Positions 1-6,983 of a stretch of 36,328 bases of DNA are shown piece by piece (within the stretch, counting starts at the first letter, position 1; each line of letters starts with the position of its first letter). The position numbers and the translations under genes were made by a program. Origin of the DNA: an uncultured Roseburia sp. (GTDB lineage: Bacteria; Bacillota; Clostridia; Lachnospirales; Lachnospiraceae). Under the pieces are notes generated by a model. It had not been told where the DNA came from. It made no database searches and saw only the letters and a list, made by a program, of their open reading frames with translations. The DNA lies in contig CAJTYI010000022.1 in NCBI GenBank assembly GCA_910584215.1, forward strand, positions 1 through 36,328, read 5' to 3'.

Positions 1-1
1 G

Positions 2-256
2 CTGGCGCTTCTCAGTTATGTCAGTGAAAATGAGCGGTGTAATATCAGGATTCGTCAAAAAGAAGGCATTGATGCTGCAAGAAAGAAAGGGGTGAAATTT
101 GGCAGACCGCCCAAACCGATCACAAAAGAATTTGTAAAAGTTTATAATAGTTGGCTGGCTAAGGAAATTACGACGGAGGAAGCTGCGAGACGCTGTAATT
201 TTACAAAATCTACCTTTTATTACTGGGCAAAGAAACAACGCAATAGTTATGTGTAA
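2..256 (+). CDS. Small serine recombinase (resolvase/invertase type), C-terminal part only
   Basis: The reading frame is open from the left window edge to a TAA at 254-256, giving the last 84 residues of a protein that begins outside the window. It starts in the end of the catalytic domain and its long helix (LLSYVSENER, then IRQKEGIDAARKKG), followed by the linker FGRPPK and a C-terminal helix-turn-helix (ITTEEAARRCNFTKSTFYYW). This order, catalytic domain then GRP linker then HTH, is that of Hin/Gin invertases and Tn3-type resolvases. It is not that of IS607 TnpA, which carries its HTH at the N-terminus. Two 26-bp palindromes immediately downstream are plausible binding or crossover sites. 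Family assignment is firm; the catalytic serine lies outside the window, so activity cannot be judged. Confidence 0.82.
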   Translation: MALLSYVSENERCNIRIRQKEGIDAARKKGVKFGRPPKPITKEFVKVYNSWLAKEITTEEAARRCNFTKSTFYYWAKKQRNSYV

Positions 257-270
257 CGATTAAAATAGCG

Positions 271-296
271 TTCAAAAAAGGTATACTTTTTTTTAA
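271..296. promoter_or_regulatory. Hin-like palindromic site, copy 1
   Basis: This is a 26-bp imperfect palindrome of two 12-bp arms around a central AT, starting TTCAAAAAAGGT. Two arm positions do not pair. It begins 14 bp after the recombinase stop codon. Size and architecture (12+2+12, A-tract arms) resemble the crossover sites of Hin-family invertases. The 26 bases 268-293 are repeated exactly at 405-430. It could be a recombination site or an operator for the recombinase or the downstream protein. Confidence 0.6.
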
Positions 297-352
297 CATT
301 GTTTATGGGTAAAATTTCCGTCATATTTCATAAAAAAGCATCTAATTGATTG

Positions 353-381
353 TTGATTTTTTGCCGAAATAATGATAAAAT
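353..381 (+). promoter_or_regulatory. Promoter for the TnpB-like gene, between the two palindromes
   Basis: A TTGATT -35 box (353-358), a 17-bp spacer and a TAAAAT -10 box (376-381) preceded by TGA form an extended -10 promoter. The start point would fall near 388, so the second palindrome (408-433) would lie in the transcribed leader just downstream. Anything bound there could block the promoter, and recombination between the two palindromes would remove or flip it. Confidence 0.6.
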
Positions 382-407
382 AATCAAGATATCTTAACTA
401 AAAGGCG

Positions 408-433
408 TTCAAAAAAGGTATACTTTTTTTGAA
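408..433. promoter_or_regulatory. Hin-like palindromic site, copy 2
   Basis: This is a 26-bp palindrome with arms TTCAAAAAAGGT and ACTTTTTTTGAA around a central AT; only one arm position fails to pair. It is the better of the two copies. The centre lies 137 bp from copy 1, close to 13 helical turns, so bound proteins would face the same side of the DNA. The matching flank (GCG before each copy) puts the copies in direct orientation, although the central dinucleotide is self-complementary and would permit either outcome. Confidence 0.6.
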
Positions 434-484
434 CAGACAAGGTTATACAGCACATAAAGGGTCATTTGTATATGTCCCGAAAGA

Positions 485-1822
485 GTGAAACAGGTAATGT
501 CAGAAACAATATGCAAGACAGTCTGCCAGTATAACAGAGAACCTATCCCGGCAGAGGATATGGAAAAATTAAAGGAAATTGCGCTTGATTACAGTAAAGT
601 AAAGGACTGTATCTATCATCGATACGGCGGAATCGGCAGTTTATCCAAAATCTATCCGGGTTATACGGTACAAAATGAAATGACAAAAAGTGGTCTGCGG
701 GCTGAATTAAGAATGCCGTCAGTCTACTTTAATCTTGCAGTCTTTGACGCGCTCGGCGATATCAAAAGTCAATGGACGCGGACTAAAACAAAGATTACCC
801 AGATGATTGGCGCGAATGAACACTTTACCGCTGAGGAAAAGCATTATCTTCGCTTTGTGCTGAAAACGCCGGATGCGTTTGCTGCGATAGTAAATCAAAG
901 TGAGATCAACCTGCCAAAAGCGCTTTGGGAGAAGTATGAAGAGATTGGGAACGCGGTCGATAGGGGAAAGCTCAATCGTTACTTGTGCAGACAGGTCAGA
1001 AAATACAATGTCAGGCTGCATACAGGACGACCCACAGGATTTTCGCTATCGGAACGCGCATACCGCTATGCAGATCACGGGATATATATATCGACAAAGC
1101 AGAGCCGTCAGCGTATTTTTGTACCGCTTACCGATAATAACAGATATTGCTCACAAATCTATATCAAGCTGGATTATGATGCCAGAAACCTGCAGATTAA
1201 AATACCCATCAACGTGTCAGTTGTAAACCATCCGGGATATTGCAAACAGGTAGGAATTGCATTTGGAATATTTGATATGCTGACTACGGACGAGGGTCAT
1301 GTATATGGGGAGTGCCTGGGTAAATATCAGACGGAATATGCAGAATGGATACGGGAGCAGACAGGGAGCTATAACCGTAATAAAAAAGACAACCCAGGCC
1401 GTAAAAAGTATCATGCGAAAAAGAGAAAGATGGAAGAACGGCTTCACAGCTATATCAATCAGGAAATTAACCGTTTTCTAAGGATAGAACAGCCGCAGAC
1501 GGTTTATATGGTCAAAATGCCCAAACCATCTGCCGCCTGGCAGACATGCGGCGTTAATAAAAAGATCAATCACTCCGTTTCCATGTGGCAGCGGGGGTAT
1601 ATCAGGCAAAGGCTGGAACAGAAGTGCCAGGAGCAGTCGATTCAGTTGACGGAAGTAATTGGAAAGGATATCAGTACAGAATGTAGTCAGTGCAAGGCCG
1701 CCGGCATCAAGCGCACGGGCAATTTTTTTTGTCCGGTTTGTGGCTATGAGGTAAGTGAAAAGCAGAATACGGCGGAAAATGTATTGGATCGCGGCAGAAA
1801 AGGAGCCGTGATTCGTAAATGA
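485..1822 (+). CDS. TnpB-like protein with all three RuvC catalytic residues replaced (candidate nuclease-dead, RNA-guided regulator)
   Basis: The protein is 445 residues, a normal TnpB length. The C-terminal half aligns by eye with the TnpB RuvC core: VGIAFGIFDMLTTDEGH (256-272), GSYNR, the basic GRKKYHAKKRK stretch, TVYMVKMPKP (339-348), and a zinc ribbon with Cys400, Cys403, Cys416 and Cys419 followed by SEKQNTAENVLDRG. In active TnpB these positions read GIDLG, vvEdL and DxNAA. Here the first Asp is Ala259, the Glu is about Val343, and the last Asp is about Lys426. The nuclease should therefore be dead while the RNA/DNA-binding scaffold and zinc ribbon look intact. The start is uncertain: GTG 485 has no clear ribosome site, and ATG 497 is an alternative. 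It could be a TldR-type repressor, a partner of the adjacent recombinase, or a decayed transposase; the frame is full length and undamaged, which argues against decay. Confidence 0.75.
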   Translation: MKQVMSETICKTVCQYNREPIPAEDMEKLKEIALDYSKVKDCIYHRYGGIGSLSKIYPGYTVQNEMTKSGLRAELRMPSVYFNLAVFDALGDIKSQWTRTKTKITQMIGANEHFTAEEKHYLRFVLKTPDAFAAIVNQSEINLPKALWEKYEEIGNAVDRGKLNRYLCRQVRKYNVRLHTGRPTGFSLSERAYRYADHGIYISTKQSRQRIFVPLTDNNRYCSQIYIKLDYDARNLQIKIPINVSVVNHPGYCKQVGIAFGIFDMLTTDEGHVYGECLGKYQTEYAEWIREQTGSYNRNKKDNPGRKKYHAKKRKMEERLHSYINQEINRFLRIEQPQTVYMVKMPKPSAAWQTCGVNKKINHSVSMWQRGYIRQRLEQKCQEQSIQLTEVIGKDISTECSQCKAAGIKRTGNFFCPVCGYEVSEKQNTAENVLDRGRKGAVIRK

Positions 1823-2160
1823 GATCATAAGAACAGCCGTTAGATAAATTTTGGCCGTTGGCCAGGGTTTTACCGGAAGAACATTTGTTTGGTACGGACT
1901 AAACGGCGCGTTCATGATAGTCAGGCAGAGCCTGCGATAAAAAAGAGAAACGGCATGCGAAGATAGTGTTTTGAGAAAAACGAAACATTATGTATTGGGT
2001 ATGCCAAGACCCGGTGAACACAACGCGAATAAATTCGCGTGGAAGTTTGCATAAACAGCAAACGTTCCGCCATGATGTGATATGTGAGGTAGCCGGGAGC
2101 GAAGCGGAGTGATCCGCATCATCCGATCTGGGTGACCAATGTGCCTTATTTGAATCAATA
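1823..2160 (+). ncRNA. Hairpin-rich non-coding stretch downstream of the TnpB-like gene (candidate omega/guide-type RNA)
   Basis: No convincing gene lies here. Reading + strand, successive hairpins are: TGGCC/GGCCA (1852-1864), CAGGC/GCCTG (1922-1934), GGGT/ACCC (1997-2012), ACGCGA/TCGCGT (2023-2040), GGAA-GTTTGC paired with GCAAAC-G-TTCC (2041-2068, one bulge), and GCGGA/TCCGC (2104-2117). The density of short stable stems resembles a folded functional RNA. TnpB-family guide RNAs are known to be encoded at or just past the 3' end of the tnpB gene, which is this position. It could also be the leader of the glycan operon. The ends of the RNA and any guide segment cannot be fixed by reading. 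Confidence 0.4.
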
Positions 2161-2164
2161 ATTG

Positions 2165-2173
2165 TGTTATAAG
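2165..2173 (+). promoter_or_regulatory. Possible extended -10 promoter of the glycan operon
   Basis: The sequence TGTTATAAG is an extended -10 element (TGn followed by TATAAG) about 45 bp ahead of the neuB-like start. No good -35 box is present (CTTATT at 2145-2150 is the best), so this is a weak call. It is the only promoter-like element noticed directly upstream of the operon. Confidence 0.3.
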
Positions 2174-2219
2174 TGGGTTTCGGTTTTATACATAATCCAT
2201 ATGATATGTGGAGGACAAG

Positions 2220-3266
2220 ATGCTGTTTAGCCATTCAATAAAAATTGATAAAAAAGAAATAAACGATTTATCGCATACCTTTGTTATTGCCGAGGCGGGT
2301 GTAAACCATAATGGTGACATAACATGCGCAAAAGAAATGATAGACGCCGCCCGGGAGGCAGGAGCGGATGCAGTTAAATTTCAAACATTTAAAACGGATC
2401 AACTAATTTTAAAAAATGTAGAAAAGGCTCCATATCAGAAAAGAACAACGGAAAACGGCGAATCTCAATATGAGATGCTAAAAAAGTTGGAATTGTCTAA
2501 AGGGCAGACAGCGGAACTTATGGATTATTGTCGAAAGAAAGATATCATCTTTCTCTCGACACCTTTTGAAAAAATGAGTCTCGATGAGTTGGATTCATTG
2601 GGTGTTCCTGCATTTAAGATTGCAGCGACCGATTTGACCAATATACAGTTTTTGGAGCAGGTAGCAGATAAAAAGAAACCCATATTTTTATCAGCCGGAA
2701 TGTGTTATTTGGATGAGGTCAGACGCGCGCTGGAAGCAATTGCTCCAATCAATAATCATGTAGTGTTATTACAGTGCACGGCAAATTATCCAATTAAAAA
2801 TACAGAGGCTAATCTTAATGTAATCAGAACATTCAAAAAAGAGTTTGATATGCTGGTTGGCTATTCAGATCACTCGCAGGGAGTTGGAGCGGCGCCATAT
2901 GCTGTTGTAGCAGGAGCGAAAGTCATAGAAAAACATTTCACTTTGGATCAAAAGATGGCGGGGCCTGATCATAAAGCGTCTGTTTCAGTTGATGAATTGA
3001 GACAATTAATCAGAGATATTAGACGTGCGGAAGCATATTTGGGGGATGGAATAAAAATGCCTTCTTGCTCAGAGCAAATGACCAGAAAATCTCTGCAAAA
3101 ATGCTTTGTGGCAAAAAGGGATATTAAGCGCGGGGAAATATTTACGAACGAAAATATCGTTGCAAAAAGAACCAACGGTGAGGGTATATCTGCGCTATAT
3201 TATAAAGACATTCTTGGCAGAACGGCGGTAAGAGAGTTTGCAATGGATGAAATAATTGAAATTTAG
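2220..3266 (+). CDS. neuB: N-acetylneuraminate/legionaminate synthase family protein (NeuB)
   Basis: This 348-residue enzyme belongs to the family that condenses a 2-acetamido sugar with phosphoenolpyruvate to give a nine-carbon nonulosonic acid in the cytoplasm. The TIM-barrel part shows FVIAEAGVNHNGD (about 21-33), ADAVKFQTFK, FLSTPFE, FKIAATDL and the metal/substrate segment EKHFTLD..GPDH. A C-terminal SAF antifreeze-like domain (about 285-345, VAKRDIKRGEIFT) completes the usual NeuB architecture and length. ATG 2220 is chosen because GGAGGA lies at 2210-2215; a GTG at 2208 would overlap that site. It is the first gene of the glycan operon, 27 bp ahead of the isomerase. Sialic, legionaminic and related synthases cannot be separated safely by eye; the neighbouring aminotransferase and amidotransferase favour a legionaminate-like product. 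Confidence 0.9.
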   Translation: MLFSHSIKIDKKEINDLSHTFVIAEAGVNHNGDITCAKEMIDAAREAGADAVKFQTFKTDQLILKNVEKAPYQKRTTENGESQYEMLKKLELSKGQTAELMDYCRKKDIIFLSTPFEKMSLDELDSLGVPAFKIAATDLTNIQFLEQVADKKKPIFLSAGMCYLDEVRRALEAIAPINNHVVLLQCTANYPIKNTEANLNVIRTFKKEFDMLVGYSDHSQGVGAAPYAVVAGAKVIEKHFTLDQKMAGPDHKASVSVDELRQLIRDIRRAEAYLGDGIKMPSCSEQMTRKSLQKCFVAKRDIKRGEIFTNENIVAKRTNGEGISALYYKDILGRTAVREFAMDEIIEI

Positions 3267-3293
3267 GCTGTATTTGGAAGGAAAAATTCAAAA

Positions 3294-4163
3294 ATGATAT
3301 ATGTCTCTTCTTCCTGTATTCATAACAACAAAATAAGTGAGATTATTGAAATATACGCCAGGGCGGGAATAAAAAATATTGAATTGTCAGGAGGTACAAG
3401 TTATTACAGCGGAATAGAGGAGGATTTAATCCGGTTAAAAGACTTATATGGGATTAATTATGCCTGCCATGCATATTTTCCGCCTCCCCAAATTCCTTTT
3501 GTGGTCAATCTGGCAGCCTGCGACGAAGAAGTATATCGGCAGTCTGTAGAACATTATGTTCATTGTATGGAGTTGATGCGTCGGATCGAGTGCAAATCTT
3601 TGTCGGTACACGCAGGTTTTTTGATTGAGGTACAGCCGGACAAGATAGGGAAAACGTTAGATTATGAAATTATTTACGAGGAACAGAAAGCGTATGACAG
3701 ATTTTGCAAAGCGTACAGGCAGCTGGAACAATTGTGTAACGAAAATGGTATTATGCTGTACTTGGAAAATAATGTATTGAGTCCAGAAAATTACAAGGGA
3801 TTTCAATCGCATAACTATTTGATGATGACGGATTATGCGTCCATTATGAAGATGAAAGAGCAATTGGAGTTTAACCTGCTCTTGGATATAGGTCACTTAT
3901 ATGTTTCATCTCACACATTGGGTTTGAATTTTGAGCAAGAGTTTGAGTTGTTGAAAAATGATGCAAAATGGATTCACCTTAGTGAGAATAACGGACGGAA
4001 GGATGAACACAAACCGTTGAAACCAAACAGTCCAATTATGAAAGCATTTCTAACTGCCGACTGTCGCTCTATAGACATTACGCTTGAGACGGCAGGTGAC
4101 ATCAATCAGATTTTGGCAAGTATGGAACAGGTTAAAAGGAAAATAAAAGAGGAAAGAATATGA
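3294..4163 (+). CDS. Sugar phosphate isomerase/epimerase (xylose-isomerase-like TIM barrel)
   Basis: This is a 289-residue protein of the AP-endonuclease-2/xylose-isomerase-like TIM-barrel family, usually metal-dependent sugar isomerases or epimerases. Visible family features are the N-terminal strand with IKNIELSGG, YACHAYFPPP, LSVHAGF, the acidic metal-ligand strand LYLENNV, LLLDIGHLYVS and WIHLSENNG, with Glu, Asp and His at the expected barrel positions. It sits between the synthase and the CBS-aminotransferase and overlaps the latter by 4 bp, so translation is likely coupled. It may supply or remodel the hexose or 6-deoxyhexose precursor of the nonulosonate; this role is inferred from context. 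The substrate cannot be assigned. Confidence 0.75.
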   Translation: MIYVSSSCIHNNKISEIIEIYARAGIKNIELSGGTSYYSGIEEDLIRLKDLYGINYACHAYFPPPQIPFVVNLAACDEEVYRQSVEHYVHCMELMRRIECKSLSVHAGFLIEVQPDKIGKTLDYEIIYEEQKAYDRFCKAYRQLEQLCNENGIMLYLENNVLSPENYKGFQSHNYLMMTDYASIMKMKEQLEFNLLLDIGHLYVSSHTLGLNFEQEFELLKNDAKWIHLSENNGRKDEHKPLKPNSPIMKAFLTADCRSIDITLETAGDINQILASMEQVKRKIKEERI

Positions 4164-5578
4164 ACGTAGAAGAATTGGTTTGCAATCAAGCTTCCACAAT
4201 AAAAGAAGTTATGATGTGCATTGATCAAAACGCGAAAAGGACAGCTTTTATTGTAGATGATGAAAAACGGCTTGTCGGTATTGTGACTGACGGAGACATC
4301 AGAAGACTGTTGCTGGAAGGATACGGGTTAAATCAGATTATAGAGAAATATATGCACAAAAATTTTGTGTATGCGTCAAAAGGTGATGAGCCGGGGGTTA
4401 TCAGAAAAAAATTTAGTGATAGCATTACGATTATACCGGTCGTGGATGAAAATATGCGGCTGATAGATTTTTCTGAATATAACGAAAATGTTCATATCTC
4501 ACTGGCTCAGCCCCAGTTAAACGGAAATGAGTACAAGTATTTAATGGATGCATTCCTTTCTACCTGGATATCCAGTACTGGAAAATATGTGACGCAGTTT
4601 GAACAAAAATTTGCGGAATATTGCGGGGTTTCATACGGAGTGGCAACCTCGAATGGGACGACAGCGCTTCACCTGGCATTGGCGGCACTGGGTATTGGGG
4701 CAGGGGATGAGGTGATTGTACCGGATCTTACATTTGCGGCAACCATCAATGCGGTTCTCTATACGGGTGCGACGCCGGTTATTGTGGATATTGAGGAGGA
4801 CAGCTGGTGTATAGATCCGGAGCAGATGCAAAAAGCTATTACCCCACATACAAAGGCTGTGATTCCTGTACATATTTATGGACAACCGTGTGATATGGGA
4901 AGAATTATTCAAATCGCACAGGAACATCAATTGTATATTGTAGAGGACTGTGCGGAAGCGCACGGTGCGGAATGGGATCATAGAAAAGTGGGTTCATTCG
5001 GAGTGATCTCATGTTTCTCTTTCTTTGGGAATAAGGTGATTACGACCGGCGAAGGCGGGATGTGCATTACTGACAGGAAAGATTTAAATGATAAAATGCG
5101 TATGCTGCGCGACCATGGGATGAGCAGGGAAAAAAAATATTACCACGAAGTGATAGGGTTCAATTACAGAATGACCAATATGCAGGCCGCGGTAGGCGTG
5201 GCGCAGTTGGAGCGCATCGATCAAATATTGGACTGGCGGTTGGCGCTCGAAGATAAATACCGTGATTTGTTTGCCGGGGTAGCAGGAATACAGATGCAAA
5301 AAAACGATTTTGCGAACAGAAAGAAAATTGCATGGCTTGTATCTGTGCTGATAAAGGAAGAAAAGCGTGACAGAGTGCTGCAATTGTTAAAAGACAACCA
5401 GATTGATGCCAGGGCATTTTTTATACCGTTAAGTGAGATGGAAATTTATAAAGACTATGTGAAAGATTGTACCATAAGTAAAAAAATGTCAAAGATGGGA
5501 GTGAATCTTCCCACCACATCTGAGATTGATGAACAAAAAGTGAAAAAAATTGGCGCTCTCATTCGTTCTATTTTATAG
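4160..5578 (+). CDS. CBS-domain/DegT-family aminotransferase fusion (LegC-like sugar aminotransferase)
   Basis: The protein has 472 residues. Residues 1-110 are a CBS-type pair (TAFIVDDEKRLVGIVTDGDIRR, then a second weaker repeat with TIIPVVDENMRL). Residues about 115-472 are a DegT/DnrJ/EryC1/StrS aminotransferase with SNGTTALHLAL, VPDLTFAATINA, the PLP-contact Asp in VEDCAEAHGAEW and the Schiff-base lysine Lys292 in FFGNKVITTGEGG. Such enzymes transfer an amino group from glutamate to a 4-keto nucleotide sugar. In legionaminic acid pathways CBS repeats are known on the PtmE nucleotidyltransferase; here they are joined to the aminotransferase instead. The CBS pair may bind a nucleotide and regulate activity. 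The start overlaps the previous stop as ATGA. Confidence 0.85.
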   Translation: MNVEELVCNQASTIKEVMMCIDQNAKRTAFIVDDEKRLVGIVTDGDIRRLLLEGYGLNQIIEKYMHKNFVYASKGDEPGVIRKKFSDSITIIPVVDENMRLIDFSEYNENVHISLAQPQLNGNEYKYLMDAFLSTWISSTGKYVTQFEQKFAEYCGVSYGVATSNGTTALHLALAALGIGAGDEVIVPDLTFAATINAVLYTGATPVIVDIEEDSWCIDPEQMQKAITPHTKAVIPVHIYGQPCDMGRIIQIAQEHQLYIVEDCAEAHGAEWDHRKVGSFGVISCFSFFGNKVITTGEGGMCITDRKDLNDKMRMLRDHGMSREKKYYHEVIGFNYRMTNMQAAVGVAQLERIDQILDWRLALEDKYRDLFAGVAGIQMQKNDFANRKKIAWLVSVLIKEEKRDRVLQLLKDNQIDARAFFIPLSEMEIYKDYVKDCTISKKMSKMGVNLPTTSEIDEQKVKKIGALIRSIL

Positions 5579-5635
5579 TTAAGCGGAACAATAAAATGTA
5601 ATGAATACCGTTTAGAAATGGGGGAGGCTAAAGGA

Positions 5636-6271
5636 TTGGCAATCGTCATATATGGATGCGGTGGACATGCAAGAAGTGTGATCCATACATTGTGTGAGGA
5701 AGATAAAAAAAGGAAGATTATTCTGGTAGATGAAAAAGCAGGCATAGATGAGCGTATACTGGGATTTTTAGCCATGAGCAGCTATGAATTGAGATGCGGC
5801 GACGTATATATCGTTGCGGTAGGTGATAATGCCAAGCGAAAAGAAGTATATGAAAAACTAAAGAGTAATCAAGTGGGAAGAAGTATGGCTGTGATTTCAC
5901 ATGCCGCGAATGTGGGGATAGAGTCTCAAATAGGGGATGGTACGTTTGTTGCTCCCTGCGCGTATATTGGCCCGCAGGCTCAAATCGGCTTCGATACCAT
6001 AATCAATACGGGCAGTATCATCGAACATGAGACAGTCATTGGGAATCACACGCACATTTCGCCCCGTGCAGTAATATGCGGTCGTTGTCGAATAGGTAAT
6101 ATGGTGTTTTGCGGTGCCGGAAGTACAGTTATTGATCAGGTCAGAATTTGTGACAACGTGATTGTCGGGGCAGGTGCGGTTGTAATAAAAGATATTAAGG
6201 AACCAGGAGTCTATGCAGGGGTTCCGGCAAGGAAAATAAAAGATAATCGGAATGAAAAGGACGCGGTGTAA
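5636..6271 (+). CDS. neuD: NeuD-like sugar O/N-acetyltransferase (PglD-type, left-handed beta helix)
   Basis: This is a 211-residue acetyltransferase. Residues 1-75 form a small Rossmann-like PglD_N domain (IVIYGCGGHARSV). Residues about 85-205 are hexapeptide repeats building a left-handed beta helix (IGDGTFVAPCAYIGPQAQIG, INTGSIIEHETVIG, VIVGAGAVVIKDI), ending in the typical AGVPARKI. Such enzymes acetylate amino sugars or sialic acids using acetyl-CoA. TTG 5636 is preferred because GGGGGAGG lies 8 bp upstream; an in-frame ATG at 5618 lacks a ribosome site but would add six residues. It overlaps the next gene by one base. Its Rossmann head belongs to the same general type as the module seen in several later proteins. 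Confidence 0.85.
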   Translation: MAIVIYGCGGHARSVIHTLCEEDKKRKIILVDEKAGIDERILGFLAMSSYELRCGDVYIVAVGDNAKRKEVYEKLKSNQVGRSMAVISHAANVGIESQIGDGTFVAPCAYIGPQAQIGFDTIINTGSIIEHETVIGNHTHISPRAVICGRCRIGNMVFCGAGSTVIDQVRICDNVIVGAGAVVIKDIKEPGVYAGVPARKIKDNRNEKDAV

Positions 6272-6957
6272 TGAGCAATTTAGCGATTATAACTGCCAGA
6301 AGCGGTTCAAAAGGAATCAAAGATAAAAATATTAGGCTGTTAAATGGAAAACCTTTGATGGCATATACGATAGAAAGTGCGCGAAAAAGTCAGTTTATAG
6401 ATGAGGTAATGGTATCGACAGATTCTGAAGTTTATGCCGCCATTGCGAAAGAATATGGCGCAGAAGTTCCTTTTTTGAGAAGCAGGGAGACTTCGACAGA
6501 TACTGCGAGTTCTAAGGATGTGATACTGGAAGTTTTGTCTGAATACAATAAGCGTGGCAAAAGGTATGATCAGTTTGTGATGCTGCAGCCTACTTCGCCA
6601 TTGCGTACCGAACAAAATATTGATCGGGCATTTCAATTGTACTGGGAAAAGAAAGCCGATTCAGTGGTCAGTGTATGCGAATGTGAACACAGTCCGCTGT
6701 TAAGCAATACGCTGCCTGCGGATTGTAATATGTTTGGGTTTATCGAAAGTGAAAACAATGTGAGGCGGCAGGATTTAAAAACTTATTATAGGCTCAACGG
6801 AGCAATTTATATTTCAAAAGTAAGTACATTTTTGCAGATACAAACTTTTTACGGGAAAAATTCTTATGCCTATATCATGGAACAATGCCAGTCTATAGAT
6901 ATAGATTCAGAGCTAGATTTTAAAATTGCAGAGTTATTCATGGAAACCAATATGTAA
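6271..6957 (+). CDS. neuA: CMP-nonulosonate cytidylyltransferase (NeuA/LegF family)
   Basis: This 228-residue enzyme activates a nonulosonic acid with CTP to give the CMP-sugar donor. Family motifs are clear: the N-terminal nucleotide loop IITARSGSKGIKDKN, the STDSEVYA segment, VMLQPTSPLRT, and the C-terminal SIDIDSELDFKIAE acidic motif typical of sialic/legionaminic/pseudaminic cytidylyltransferases. Length is normal. It follows the NeuD-like gene directly (TAATGA junction). With the NeuB-like synthase it shows that the operon makes a CMP-activated nonulosonate; the exact sugar is not determined by these motifs. Confidence 0.92.
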   Translation: MSNLAIITARSGSKGIKDKNIRLLNGKPLMAYTIESARKSQFIDEVMVSTDSEVYAAIAKEYGAEVPFLRSRETSTDTASSKDVILEVLSEYNKRGKRYDQFVMLQPTSPLRTEQNIDRAFQLYWEKKADSVVSVCECEHSPLLSNTLPADCNMFGFIESENNVRRQDLKTYYRLNGAIYISKVSTFLQIQTFYGKNSYAYIMEQCQSIDIDSELDFKIAELFMETNM

Positions 6958-6983
6958 GCCATACAGTTGAGGAGGATAGGACT

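Noticed and set aside
485..1822. Active IS607-type transposon (TnpA plus TnpB)
   Set aside because: The recombinase has a C-terminal HTH unlike IS607 TnpA, and the TnpB-like protein lacks the catalytic residues.
1823..2219. Group I intron or IStron-like element after the TnpB-like gene
   Set aside because: The stretch is under 400 bp and no intron core pairings could be recognised; a guide-type RNA or leader fits better.
2220..6957. Firm assignment of the nonulosonate as sialic, legionaminic or pseudaminic acid
   Set aside because: The synthase and cytidylyltransferase motifs are shared by all three pathways and the diagnostic early enzymes are absent.
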